Below, piece by piece: positions 33,601-48,600 of a stretch of DNA of 64,000 nucleotides. Under the pieces are notes generated by a model. It was not told the DNA's origin. It was given only the letters and a program-made list of their open reading frames with translations, and made no database searches. Positions within the stretch are counted from its first letter, which is position 1; each line of letters opens with the position of its first letter. The stretch spans positions 558,001 through 622,000 of the forward strand of contig NW_025791658.1 of assembly GCF_921293095.1 (NCBI RefSeq). Direction: 5' to 3'. The stretch comes from Ischnura elegans (Eukaryota; Arthropoda; Insecta; Odonata; Coenagrionidae). The translations under genes were made by a program, and so were the position numbers.

Positions 33601-36600
33601 TTTTGAATCATTCGTGCAGACCACTTTTCTGTATCCGTAATCACACAGCCACGGATGTGTCTACTGTGGACCATGTCGAAACCAGGCCTTACATGGAGCA
33701 TTAATAACACGAGTACAACCATGTTATCGCTGATAAAAAAGATTGTGAACTGTCGAAGAAAGCTCTCAAATGAGTCCAGGAAGCACTCTAAATTAATAGA
33801 ATAACTGCATGAATAATAATATACTGTTTGTTTTACGTAAATTATGAACATTATAAGACATTAGAGTGAAGGTTTGGGTTATTCGTGTTTTCTGATTATT
33901 TGTGCCGTCTCTCCCTATTATTAGGATAATCGGGAGTTTGCTGTATCTGTATTATTACCATACGTACTATTATCTATGATATTATAGAAATTGCATTGTT
34001 GATGTGACTGGTGTAATAAATGTGAATATGATCATTTTTTAAATGGCTAATGCCAATTCATTATTGAAATTTTAAGTAGTGTGTAATTAATTTAACAGCA
34101 TTCTCACTTGAGAGACACGCCGATACTAGTGTAAATGCTGATAATGATTATTGCATAGCTGACAGGTCTCAATTCTCAACTAAATATTACATGCAGCGTA
34201 TTATCATTGTGACGAAAATCTCACCTGAGATTAAGGTGAATCCTAAGGCAAGTGAAAAGCTGAAATCGATTATTTTATTGATGACGGATGTCGATTCTGA
34301 ATTGAAATTACGAGGGAGGCTTTTTTTTCAACCTCCGGTATCTCAGCAAAACAACATTCAAGCGACAGGTGGGTACTGCACATGAAGGGCAATAGCACGT
34401 CCTCAGTACCACACGCTCAAATCATTTCTGACCGTAAGTTGTTAGTTAAATGTCAGCAGCAACCTCATCTACTACACTGGCTCACTTGATTCTCCCGCCA
34501 AATGTGAATTACGGAGCGACAGCTAAAATACTCGCCGAATGGCTTCAGCATTGACATGTCTTGACTTTTATGCCGATAAAATAGAATATTTTTAATGCAA
34601 TGTGGCTTAGTGTGAAACCTTAGGTCCATGCGTATTCGAAACAAAAGATGACACATGCTGAATTCTGGAAGTGTTCTGATCCATGACAACGACCGTCATC
34701 TCAGCACTGATGCACCCCAACTGCTCCTTGAGCAAAATTTCAATTGGACATTTTCAATCACCCGCCGTGAAATCCCGACTTCGTGCTGGAGGACTTCCAT
34801 TTTTACGATGAAATGGAGATGTGGCTAGATGGAAAGCATTTTCAAACTGGCAGTGAGTTTCAGACAAATTGCCATTTTCCCGTGGTTCGCAGCCACGTTT
34901 TTAGCAAAGATAACAAAATCATTATTTTTTCATCGCAGAAACACGGTTCAAAGACGTACCTGATTGGCAGGAGTGCGATGCAAACAATCATTTTTTGATG
35001 ATCGGATTGATTGATTGATTGATTTTCAAAATGCAGTCAGAGTAGTCACTTTTGGGGAGGGAGGCTCGGAGGGTCGAAGAGAGGGGCCAGCGAGGGTTCC
35101 GGATTAGCATCCCTTCGGAGTGCTTCGGCAAAAGTGTGCTGGGAGGAGGAAGAAAAAGTACGTTCACAGCAGTGAAATATTCAACATGAATGTAATTTTT
35201 TTTATAGGAGACAGTGGATACCCCCTGGAGACATGCCTTCTGACCCCAGTGCCTGGCAATGTAGAAATAAACTCGCCTGAAGACAGGTATAACCGCAGTC
35301 TATGTAGAGCTAGAAGCATTGTGGTGCGGTACAATGGACTACTGAAGGCAAGGTGGCGATGTCTCCTGAAGCATCGAGTCCTTCACTACATGCCAGAAAA
35401 GGCCAGCCGCATAATAAACTCTTGCTGTGTCCTACATAATATGTGCCTGGCACGAGATGTTCCTCCACCTCAAGAAGCTGAGGTCGCAGAAAATATTGGA
35501 GGATTTTGGGGAGGGAGGCCCCCCCCCCAACTCAGAGGGTCGAAGAGAGGGGCCAGTGAGGGTGAGCTCGTCGAGGAAAGGGTACCGGCCTACCGGGTAA
35601 GCAACCCTAAGGAGGGTGTACCACACCTTTATTGAAGTACCTGCTCCATGATGCATGAAATTCATTTTAACCTTTTAGCTGCATGCGAGGAGGTTTTTGG
35701 AGATTGAACAGCAGTAGCGACATGCAAAAGTCGCAAATGCGATAACGCATATTTTCATGCGGATTCCAGGGTTTTCCCACGAATACGCAAATTTTGTGTT
35801 AATTGTGATTTTCTCCAATTCATTGGCGATTTTCACCAACTCAGATGCGATTTTCATGATTTCTGCTCATGCTTCTACCACGAAATTGTTTTTCGAGGCA
35901 TATATTTAAGCCGTAATTTTTTCACTGCATTGGCCGCTTTCCGACGCAATGAATTTCTGCGGGCCGCCGTTGAATTTGAAAGCGGCCTGAATTTCATGGT
36001 GCCGTGCCGTGAACGGAGGCCGGCTATAAGTCGTCACGTCTGTAAGTAGCCTCAAGGTACAACTGTGCGTATTTCATGCCATAGATGGCACACTGCCAGG
36101 CAGGATTGAAATGGGCACCTTGCAGACCGTCGACAATGCCGTGCCGTCAACTGCGCAATTCGACTTGTTTGAAGACATCCATTGAGACCAATGGTTATTT
36201 GAATGCACGGTGCCATGCCGTTGACAATGGCCCAAGCAAAGCCTCGTCTGAAAGTGGCGGTGCGCTGTCTATGCCGTGAAATACGCATGGAGCTACATTG
36301 AGGCAGCTTTCAGCCGAAATTATTTACTGCCGGCTGCTGTTTCAGGCAAAGCGCCGTGAAATTCAGGCCTCTTTCAGACGAGACGACTCTCTGGATTTCA
36401 CGGCAGTGCGCCGTGAACGGCGGTCCGTGGAAATTCGTCACGTCGGTGAGCGGCCAATGCAGACAAAAAAATTCATGATTTCCACAAAGAAATAATTTCG
36501 AAGATATAAGGTGACTTGTTTGTCAGGAGGATGTCTAAACCGCGTTTGCACATAAAAAGTAGCCAAAATGCGATGGGAATCTGCTGGTTGACTCACTCAA

Positions 36601-39600
36601 ATTACTGGAGGGTTCAAACTATCCTAATGCACACATATTCTGTAGAGAGTTAACCCTTTCGCTACTAAGGACAAAAATATGCGGCAGGATGTTTCTTGAC
36701 CCGGGAGACGAAAGCCACAAATTTTCGACGGAGATTTTTCTATGCAGGAGTAGATATGCCTAAAATATATGTCTTCATACTCTACCCCTTTTATGATGAT
36801 CGCGGGTTCGCGAAGTCTTAGTTTCGGGACTAACTAGCAGGACTTAGGCCATACTCTCAAAATCCGGGAGCAGGTACCCGGACCCCTCATCTTATATTAC
36901 CCCTCTTTGTGGCAAGGGACCGCAGTCATACAATTGTTCATTCAGTAAGTTTGCAAAATTAATGTATGCTTCTTTCTCAAAAAATATAAACTAAGAATTG
37001 AATTCTTTGTCTTTTGAGCAGCGTTAAAATATTTAAACAAAATTCTACCATAAATATTAACTAATATCTCAATTTCAGTATAAAAATCAACATGGAAATT
37101 GTTAATGCATTAAATCTAGAGATGGGTCGAATAGCAGATTTCTCAAACTCGAATATCGAATTCGAATATTAAATCATTGCTCGAATATTCAAATACCTCG
37201 AATTTCGAATACTAGAATTGCGCAAAGCATATTAAACTTACGTTTTTTCTTCTATTTCCCTTGATGAATGTATTAATAAAAAGGTACACAGTGGAATCTC
37301 GATCTATCATATTTCAGGGGGGACGAAAAAAACGATGAGTGCGGGAATGTTTGACTAGGTTGCCTATGCAGCAGGAAACCCAGGATTTTGACGAGTAATT
37401 GAGATTTCCTTAAAAGGATTCAAACAGGAATTTAGCTGATTAATGGAATATTTTAATTTTATGGGAACAATTTGGGCATATAGTTGATTCAACTAACATC
37501 CCTTTCAAATATTTTAAGGGGACAAAACTACTCGCGAAAAAATGATTGCATGCCATCTTGGCTTTTACACTGCTACGATGGATTTCTGTCTGATGTATAT
37601 ATATTCTTATCTGCCAAACGCCATTTCAGCGGCACGCCGATCTGATGGCTTCATCCAACTTCTTATTTTCAACAGGTAGCTCACTTTACCCCCACTCCTA
37701 CTGTCAAGTGCTAGCGGAAAATCCGAGGCATTTTGCAAAATACACACGCTTCTCCCCCGGATTTTCTTCTTCAATTATTTTCAGTCCATCTTTGGAAGTT
37801 CTCACGAGATAAGCAGATGAATTCGAATTGCTAGTGGGGAGAAACCAAATATCTTGAGAAAATATCCCTTCATTTGTGACTGTGACAATAGAGATTTATA
37901 GCATAACTCATAAATTGTAACTTGATATATGTTTTCGAAAAAAATACCGCATCAACTTCCAAAAAGCTCAGTTGCGAGGATATCGAGTTTTGCCAGAATG
38001 TTAAATCTCCGTCGTATTTTGGCATTTATTTCTTTGCGTAAAATGCTTAAATAAAGTCAGAAATACGTCGTGTTTGGTCTTTTTCTTTATTAAATTACGC
38101 GCACATTACTAATGTTTCAATCCAAAGAAGGTATAATTTATCAATTGCCGTAAGTCATTGTTAGACACCTCTTGTGCTAATGGATGACTCATGCAGCGGT
38201 TGACCTCTAGAAATGGGGAACTTCGAAGCAGGTAGGCAGAAAAAGGTCAGTGGGGGAGAAAGAAGGAAGGGTGAAACACGATTCTATTATTCTCCTGTAA
38301 CTTCATATTTTCTTTTGAAGCTTTTCATTTATGGTCTTCCTTATAGGAACCCTGCGGGAGCTGGGGCCTTTTGTTTGATTTCTGAGAGGAGGGAAGGGTC
38401 GGAGGAGGGGCCGAGGGCGGATGGATGGAGGGGGTAGCGGATTTCTGGGAATTGTGATACATAGTTACCATCCCACGGCACTGAGGTTCTCCTTGTGGGG
38501 GGATTCAGGGATTTTTGGATTTTTTCACCCAATCAATTTCGGTTCCCCACATCAAACTCTTTTCACAGCTCTAATCCACGAATTTGATGTAATTCGTGGA
38601 TTAGAGCGGTGCGTGCACTAAACGACTACAGTTCTCTGCATTTTTCCAAGTCAACTACCAACGACGTGCGTGTGACAGTGTATGACGCGAAATTCAAAGT
38701 ATTCCAGGTATTCGAGACGGTACCTTTAGCGTAACTATTCGAGACCTCGAATATCGAATACTTTCTAGTATACAAGGTATTCGAGTATTCGCGGATACTG
38801 TTTGCACATCTCCAATTAAATCCATTAATACTGACTGAATAGAGCTTCATTCAAAATTGAATAAAATAAAATAAATTTGTTTTATTCCACACTTTATTTT
38901 AAATAGCATGCCCCGAATAAGGCGATTTTTTCTAACTTTTAAATCGCCTTATTTACCGTAATAACAGGAATTCTAGTTTTGTACCATGGATGAGACGCAT
39001 TTCTCACGGTTTTTCTCGCACTGAGTCTTACATATTTCGAACCCATTAGGTGATAGAGAAAACACACAGTACTTCTCTCACTGTAGGTAAATTTAAGCCG
39101 AGTATTTCTTCACTTTCTTTTCCTACCAGTAAAATGCCTGGATTTAGTCTTGTTGGTCTATTCTTAAAATGAACATCACGTTCATGATCAAGTATTTATT
39201 TCACCACTTTCTCCTTACATCCTAAAAAACTTAGCACCTTCTATCCCTTGCACACTATACACAAGAACTATCTCTCTACAGTGATCTGCATCCGTGAACT
39301 GACTACCTCGTTTTGTCTTCCTTGAATATTTGTATCTAGTGTTGGAGCCCTGGAAGCCCTGCTCATTCCCTTCATTCCATTATAATTCATAGACACAATT
39401 TTATCACATGCTTATAATATTTTGTACATAACAGAGCACTTTGGAACAAAGCCTGCTGGAATGGTTCGCGGCCGTATGGCGGCAAAAAATCAAGGTTTAA
39501 GGGGTCGGTACCTAGTATATAGGACGGCGTTGAAGGGTTAAAATTGACACTATAGGCTTTAACAACATTAATCATGACACCAGAGGAACAACCTATTCAA

Positions 39601-42600
39601 TACTGCACCACTAGCATGTAAATCTTGTCATCAGGAGCAAAGTCTTTTCCGAGGGAGGGGAGGGGGTTGAGGGGAAGTCTGTAGTAAGTGGTGCGGGCCG
39701 TACCTCAGTGGTGCTGCGGTGCGGGGAGGCGCCCTGGGGGGGATTACATTACGACGGACGATATCTCCTTAACGCTTAGAGATAGATCAAAACAAACAGA
39801 AAATTGGCCCTAAGAGACTTTACTTTTACGTTTTACATAAGAATAGCACTTTTCGACCCCAAAAAATTCAATTGAGGGTCCTTAGTACTTAGAGCCCTTG
39901 GGGCACGGGTTGCCGTTATTTTAAAGTAACCAAATTTTAACACGTGAATATAGACCTCATTTGGATCATTTAGAGACCAGGAAAACATAACTTTTCGCAA
40001 TTCTGAAAAATAAGGGCCGGCCTACTGAAGAGTCTCATTGAGTGCAGTCCTGCATTCATGTTAAGGAGAGAACTCCCCCGTTTTGAAAGAGTTAAGGGAG
40101 TTAAAAATGAGCCTCGAGAATATTCATAAGAGTACTTTTTTAGATAAAACCACTTATTACATCTGCAAAACATGAAAACCTCTAAAGCAGCTGCTGTAAA
40201 GTCAATATCTATTCAGATGGCTGAAAAGGCATCAACCAAACTTAGTTCTCTTATGGTAGAAGACCTAAGCAGAAAAATAGGTACAGTAGATTCCGGTTAA
40301 TTGGGACACATCGGGACTTGTGCACTTTCCCCCAATTATGCGGCTGCCCCAATAGGGCGAACTCTCTTGTATGTGGGCATAAAAAACTTTGAAATAGTAG
40401 AAAGAAATTGGAAAGGAAAATTACTAGATGGAAATATTCAACCATAGAAGAATTTCCCTACTTTTTGGCCATATGTTTCCTACAAGAATTATCAAAATTT
40501 CCCATACCTCCAATTATTGAAAAGCTCATCCTTTATATGACTTGCATTGCTTCAGGAGAGAGAAGTCGCGCGATCAATTCATGTCAATTCTCCAAGCCCT
40601 TCAAATCAACGAGAACCTATCTACGTTCTCTGACTCTAACACTCCTCTGACTGACTGACTGTTCAAAATTCGCCCCGTCATAGATGCATTTAAGGAAACA
40701 ATGGACAAAGTAGTGAACCCCTCACGTGACCTAAGTTTGGAAGAGTCTATGGTTCCATGGAGAGCTAGGCTGGGATATAGTGAATATATGAGGGGAAAGC
40801 GCTACAGGTACGCAATAAAGTCGTATATGTTGATGGAAGCAAAGGGTTTGGCGCTGCAAGTCCTCCAACTCAGAAGTGTCTGGAAAAGGGCATTCGGAGA
40901 ATATGGTAAACAAATGACAGAGGATCGTTTTGACTGCGGCCAATCCTTCTATATGGATATCTTTTATAACGGAGTAGCCAGTTCCAGATTCCATCCAAAT
41001 GGGAAACCTAACTTGACGGGGACACTGCGGCGGGACAGGAAAGGTATGCCTCTTGTGGTGCTTTCCCAGAAATTAAAGAAAGGTGAGGTGGTGGAGGCCT
41101 TTTCTGAGGATGAAATCTGTATCCTAAGGTGGAAGGATAAGAGGGAAGTGCGGATGATCAGTGCTCAATTCAGAGCAAAAAAATGATTGAATCCAAGAAA
41201 AGACAAGGGTGAACACCAAGAAAGCCTCAGGCGGTGGTTGAATACAGCAATTACAATTTTGGCATCGATCATTGGGATCAAATGATGTCTGACTTTCCCA
41301 TTGAAAGGAAATCCATCAAATGGTACTAAAAATTGGGAATCCACCCACTGAAATTACTGTTGCTGAACCATTATTTTTTATTCAAGGAAAATTTTTGTAA
41401 AACTCCTCTCATCGACTTTCAAATTCAAATTATAGAATCACTTATGACAATATCTGTACCTTCGACCCCTTTGAGGAGATAGTCATCCTAGTCAGCTTCA
41501 TCCAAAACCAAGGGCTTTTCAGGACATTTGATGCATAGTAATTAGTGAATGAAAAATTATTCTAATTATGCTAGTCAATTTCTGATTTGTAAAACAATAT
41601 GTTTCATTGCAATAATTCTTAGTTTATAGAAATTTTCCTTTTCATTTATAAACCAATGTATATCATTATAAAATCTTTTCCAGAGGATATCATATTGTTC
41701 AGTCGTATTTTCCTTCATGGTGAACAACACTTTTGCTGGAAATATTGGTAATACTCGCAATATTTTCTTTAGAGCAATAAAACATTTAAAATCGTATTTA
41801 AATGTAACATTTCCAGATTACAAAATTAATTTTAGCTGTACCACTATTTTCATTAGTTTTTTCCAGAAAGTGATAACGTCTGAACGGGTTTTCACTACAG
41901 TACTGACAAAGAGCAACGAAATATGTATCGGAATCATGTAGGTGTGTCGCGGGAAGGTATCACAAGTTTTACAGGATACTTAGAAAATTTTAATTTCAAA
42001 TTTTCAACAAATGAAGGGTTACTTTTGAAAAAAAAGTGTAAAAACATGTACCAAGCATCACAAATCATAAGATCTCGTCGTTAAAATAATAATAATAATA
42101 AAATACAAATGTTTGCCAAAAAGTCAGCCACAGGGCATTTTCTCCAAAAAATGGTCAACAGGGAATGTGTTAAGCAATTTGGACCCCCTCTGCAAATGTG
42201 GAATCAGAAAGATTTTTTCCCTGCAATAGCACTGTGCTAACAGATAAGAGAACAAATCTAAAAGAAGACAACTTGATCACATTAGCAATATTTCATTTGA
42301 AATTACAGACATTCAAAAGTAATTTCTCTTCTATGTAAGCCTGATATATGGATACACAAGGATAAAATACGGAAAATAGGTAAATTCAGTCAATACTCCA
42401 AGTATATTATTACTTAAATTATCCCTGGTCAATAATATCTTACATTTCGAGCAATGGGTGGGCCACTGAAAGCATGATTCTCAATCAATATCAATTATTT
42501 TGACGTTAAAATAACACTGATTTCAGGGAAAAAAAACATCGCTTTTTATTATGAATAAAAAATTTTAAACTTTGTTTTTCCACAGAATATATTTATAATT

Positions 42601-45600
42601 ACACGACCATGGTTTCGACTCTCCGCGTCATTCTCAAGCGACAAGTACAGAGGTTCAACAACCTTAAATACCTTACATATAACCAGAGCGAGTGGGGGGG
42701 TGACTGTAGACTTGGGGGGGGGGGGGTTAGGAGGATGGAAGGGGAGGGGAGGGGATGGGTCTTCCCCTGGTCGTAAAACCAAGGGGGAGTGGGAGGATGG
42801 GGAGGTAGGTAGAGCTGATGCATGCAAGCTGACTAACTGCAGTGAAAGGTGGGCAAAAGAGGGAGAGGTAGGGGAGAGCGGGAAGAATACCAAGTCTACA
42901 GTCCGCAAGCCCCCCCTCCCCCCCCCCCAAGTCTACAGTCACCCCCCCACTCGCTCTGGTTGTATGTAAGGTATTTAAGGTTGTTGAACCACTGTACTTG
43001 TCGCTTGAGAATGACGAGGAGAGTCGAAACCATGGTCGTGTAATTATAAATATATTCTGTGGAAAAACAAAGTTTAAAATTTTTTATTCATCATGAGTAA
43101 GTTCCACTCAGTAACGCCTCAAACCATCAACATCGCTTTTGTAAAACTATAACACCCTATTGACTATAAAATAACCCTAATTCTCCAATAATTTGGATAT
43201 TTCTCGGAGCCACTTGTCTCAATTTTTCAAAGCCCAGCTCTCTGGATTTTAGTTCCTTCAAGCGGTCTGCTTATTAACGGCATCTCTCCATTTGCGTAAC
43301 CGTAGCTGCGTTTTGATGATATTTTTGTAAAAAAATTTTGCAATAAGGAAACAAGATCCACGAGTATGTGGCGAACTACCTTGAATAACACTTCGAGAGC
43401 AGAATGATAATTACCTCTGGGGTTAGTAAACGCAACTTCCACTCACTCTCAGTAGAACGTGGGTATGACAACGTATCTGTAACGTAAATAGCTTCGCTCG
43501 TAAGTGACAACAAAAACTGAAAATGGCACTAGTAGTGCACACTTCACTTTTAATTTTTTTTTTCAATTTCGTTGTGTGCCGCGTTCCGCGATGCCCGTCT
43601 AAAAGTATGGCAAGTCCCCTACTTCATGAAATTATTATTCTAGCCGTTTGTAGCCGAAATTGGCGATTATTTCGTGCTAGAGCATTCATTTGCTATTTGG
43701 AAAATAGATAAGGAAGATCGAAGAGTGGAGCGGCAGTACGAAACATTTTTGAACAAAAAATAAAGCAGCATGTCCCTAAACAGCAGTGAAGGGGTTTAAC
43801 CTTATAAACTTTATTGTAAACTCACTTGAACATCGGGTTCGGCTCGTGTATCTTCTCGTGAAGCTTGAGGTTCTTGACGGAGCCAAACGCCTTCCCACAG
43901 ATGGTGCATGAGAAGGGCTTCTGGTTCGTGTGTCGACTGATGTGCTCTATCAGGTGCAGCTTGTCTCCAAATCCCCTCTGGCAGTAATCGCACGAGTAAG
44001 CGCTCAACTTAATGTGGCTGCTTGCGTGAGCTTGCAGCTCGCTGTTGTGGAAGAACGCCTTGCCACACCTGAAACGCAAAAACAAAAAGTGAAATGAGTG
44101 AAACTGTAAACTCCTGATTATTTATGCTAATAATAATAATAATAATAATAAACTTAGCAGCAGAATAGAATATATCCTGAAAACGGAACTCCACAAGCAG
44201 AATAAAGCAAAAGAATCAATACTTTTGCAATAACAATCCTTATCTATACCTTTGGAATTATCAAATGGACCTTGACCAATCTTAATGAATAGGGTAGTTT
44301 CCTTCATCAAAGAAACCGAAAGGCATTGATTGCGATTTGTTACCCACAATTACTGTATTCATAATATACAAATTATTTCGTTTTAGAAATACAGGTTTAG
44401 ACGAATGTTAATGGTCAATTTTTATCCTCATTTGAAAAAGGCAGAATTGGCGCCCATGAGATGCCACTCCACGTGACGTCAAAGGGACCTAGTTACTATA
44501 GGAGAAGATAGGAGTTATACATCGTCTGAGATTACCAATGCATGCATAAGGCACAGAGCTCAGGGAAACATGTCTTAATAATCACCTATTAAAACTGGCT
44601 AAGGTCGGAAATTTTTCTTCGTTTGATAAGGTATTAATAAACCTTTTTTAAGCCAAGCGCTACCAGACAGCAAGGTACTCAGCTACCCTCTAGCATCCTG
44701 CGTCCTATCAGCGCTCAGAGCCTCGATCAAGGTCACCTCACAAGGCGGGAGGGGGAACCAGAAATACATCACATGGAGAGATTTCCTTACCGTCGCGTTT
44801 TTGCGCGCTTGAAATTTTTCACTTTTCATTTAATCGCGAAAAATAGATATCGTCATTTTAAAATCTAAAAGCGTGAAATACGTACTCCAGGAGTAATAAT
44901 CTTCTGATATAGGCAATAAAAAAATAATAGGAAACCACCCTATTAAACAAAATTGTGAGAACCCTTCTTACAAAACACAGTTTACACCACCCAAAGAGCT
45001 CCACAGAAAGGGTAATACTTCCCACATATGAAGGAGGACTTGGTATTCTTGATGCTGTACAGCTTCACTATATGCAAATTGCTGATCTAAGACAATACTT
45101 CTATAGCAAAGGAGTCAAATGCAAACTTTTTAAAATAGTATGTAAAACAGACACTCATTACACACCACTACATCTAAGCAACCATGAGCTAGACATCCCT
45201 ATTCAAACTAACGAAACCCTAATCGATTAATGGAAAAGTAAAGAACTTCATGGGCACCATCCTCATCAATTGAACATGCCACACATAAAGATAAAGAGGC
45301 TTCAAATATATGGTTGAAACAAGGAAATATACATGGGTAAACAGTCGGATTTATGACGGCCATTCAAGATCGTATAATATTGACAAAGAACTTCAGAAAG
45401 TTCATATTAAAAGAAAACGTAGCCAGCGATCAATGCAGAAGATGTAAGAACCAATCCGAGACAATAGAGCATATTACGGGAAGTTGCACGGCCCTAGCTG
45501 CAAATGAATATACCAGTAGACATGACAATGTAGCCAAAATCATGCACCAAGAAACTAAGCTCAGCTGCTTGCGTGAGCTTTCAACTCGCTGTTGTGGAAG

Positions 45601-48600
45601 AAAGCCTTGCCACACGCAAAAACAAAAAGTGAGAAAAACTAAGGAAAACTACCAAGGGAAAATTGATGCTCTTGGATAAAGAAAAAGAAGAGAACTAAAA
45701 CATAGATCAATGACAGGGTTACCACTCAAACTAAAACATAAAATTCACGGTTTTCTCCAGGTTTTCACGATCTTAACCCTTTCGAGACAGCGGAGTTTTC
45801 GTCTTAGCACTACTGCTGTACTGAGCCCCAAGAGACTCTTCTTTCTCGTGGAACGGAGCATTTTTGGGGGACATTCGTTAAGAAGGGTCTCGATGAACCT
45901 TTTTCGACCCCTCCCCTCAGGAACTCCGCATTATCTCGGACTCCAAGAGTAGTTGTGCTCCCTCCTTTCCGGATTTACGACCATACCTGCGGCATTGGTT
46001 GGCGGTCGACTTATGTATTGCTTATATGTATTTAGCAAATGGATAATTGTTGCTTGCACGTAAATTATGGACTTTGAATTGAATTCCTCATTTTTTTCTC
46101 AGCATTGTCAAATTTTAAATGAAGTTCTAAAGCCAATATTAACGCATTTAACGCAGCAACAATTTCCATGTTGATGTTTATACATAACTCGAGATATAAG
46201 TTAATATTTGTCGTAGAATTTCGTTTAAAAATTGTAAATGCTGCTCAAAAGACAAATAATTCAATTCTTAGTGTATATTTCTTGAGAAATGAACAAATAT
46301 TTATTTCAAAAATTGACTGTATAAACAATTGAATGACCGCTGTCCCTTACCGCTGAGAGGGGTTATAAAAGACGAGGGGTCCGGGTACCTGCTCACGGAT
46401 TCCGAGGGTTTATCCTAAACCCCGAAGCGTTGGGTCCCGAGACAAAGACGTCGTAAACCCACGACCGTCCTAAAAGGGGGAGCTAGAAAATGTATATACA
46501 TATACGGCTTTCGATCTCCTCGCCGCGAAAATCTCACACGTATATATACGCCCGTCGTCTCCCGGATCAGGAAACGTCCACATGTACATATATGTGTACA
46601 GTAGGGAAAAGATTAATGTCGTCAAATTCACTGTTAGCTGATGAGCCATTTTAGGAAGAAATACTGTTCACGTAACAATCACTGGCCGCACGTTAAATGA
46701 AAATTTAACAAATGCGCCAGACGCCATGAATGCAAACGTAACATTGAGGGCCGTATTCTTAGTCGACCCTACATATCCGTCCCTACATAACAAAAGGCCC
46801 CTACATGCGTTTCTCAGTCGACCCTACATAAGTGGTGGGGGGTAATTCCGTCGTCAAGTTCTCTGAAATGACGTAGATGATGGCGCAGCTCCAATTTTCC
46901 ACTCCGGTGGCGTGTTGGGAACTAACTATGAAACTAAGAAAAGACGTCTGATAATTTTCGGGCTCATAGTTAGGGTAACAGCTCAAGGTAAATAAACAAT
47001 ACGTGTTGTCCACCATGTCGTGTCGGTACCGTAATTATCGCTACAAATACTCTCATATCGAGCCAAAAGTATAACCTAACTGTCTTTAATTACTTCAAAA
47101 GCGGTCTGTACAAGATAGTAATAAGTACGGAGCAAATATGAGCATTGACATGGGAACTTATGTTGCATCATCAAGGTTTGTCATTCGCTTTCACCTTCCT
47201 TAGTTAAGTTTATAATGTGGCAATGCGTGGCATGAAAGTACGTTTTCTATGGTTATACGTAAACGAATTAATAGTTTCCCAAAAGTATACTGAGTGCCAA
47301 ACGTGAAAAATATTATTATAAAATTGTAGAAATAAGGTGATGTATACTGCTATATTGTTCTTATTAGTTCAGTCGATTTTATAATTTATTTAACTTGGTG
47401 GTTATAAAGTGGTAGTATTATGACATTTCTGCTGTGTTACTGTACATTTTAAAATGGCTTGTGTGAGGTCGTCTCCCTTAATATCCATTGTAACGTAGAT
47501 TCTTTAATCGAAGTGATCAGCAGACGATATCAGGCCGCCATGTTTTTGTAGGGAGTAGGGTTGGTTCGGGCACCCTACATCAAGTACCATCAGGGCCCGT
47601 TTAGTTCCAAAAACGTCCATATGTAGGGCTTGATTTGGTGTATGTAGGGCGAGATCGGTTTATGTAGGGGCTGATGACGTATCCAGGGTCGGTTGACCCT
47701 ACAGGGTCGACTAAGAATACGGCCCTGAAAGTACTCTCTCTCATGACGTCACCTATCGATAGCAAAATTCAGTGACGGCTAAGGGTTGCGAGTGGGAAAA
47801 TAGAGGGAGCAGTTTCCACTGCTGACGTTTCGATGTCCGACACACACCCATTGTATTCGTGGCTGTGAGTGTCGAGTGAGACTTTGACAACTCTCAATCT
47901 CAAATAAATAAATACTTCACTCCATAGGTTTTCAGAACAAATATACTTCTGATTAAAATAAAATATTACACAGAAGAACCATAAACTTTAAAATATTCTC
48001 TCAGGTACAATTTAAATTCACAGACTTTAGCCATACAAGCTACAGAAAAACAAACATACCTTTATTTTTTAAGTTCCAGCAACAGAGATAATAACTGAAC
48101 ACGTACTTTAAAATCCGAACTATTCCATTGCATTGGATTACATCATAAAAATCCATCAGATCCTAAAGAAAACCATTTTAAAATTTACAACAACATCTAT
48201 AAAATAAAATAAATCAGTGTTAGCAATTCCTTTTGCTTCTTAAAAGCCAATTACAAATGCTTACACCCTTGAGCAGAGATGAGTCTTCAACAGAACTTTG
48301 GACAGCTAATTGAGACCGAGGAACAAAGCGTAAGCTAAGAGAAAAACTTCTCTTGAGTTTTGTTATAAAACGGCTAATGAACATTTGCTTGACACATTTT
48401 TGAATTTGCATCTGGACAAAAAGTTATTTCGGGTGGTCAAGATAAATAGGACACCATGTATAAAGGGTGGGAAGTGTGAGGATGGTTCTTGAACAAAGAT
48501 CTGCCAGGGGTACGAATACGGAGGCGAAGCATTGCCTTAATGTGGGCCTGCTTTTGAAGGGAGAAAATATTTTGGGAATGGTTGTCATTTCCCCACGTTC

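Larger units (their letters stand above)
45714..47815. mobile_element. hAT-like MITE H, copy 3, with two nested insertions
   Basis: It starts CAGGGTTACCACTCAAAC and TTCACGGTTTTCTCCAGG, and continues at 46617-46747 and 47729-47815 with segments homologous to 18480-18660 (CATGACGTCACCTATCGATA). The right end is missing. An M7 element and a Harbinger-like MITE are inserted in it. Confidence 0.75.

Noticed and set aside
42549..43043. Pro/Gly-rich open frames on both strands
   Set aside because: They cross the C/G-run loop and arms of a foldback and change with the inverted repeat; no domain.
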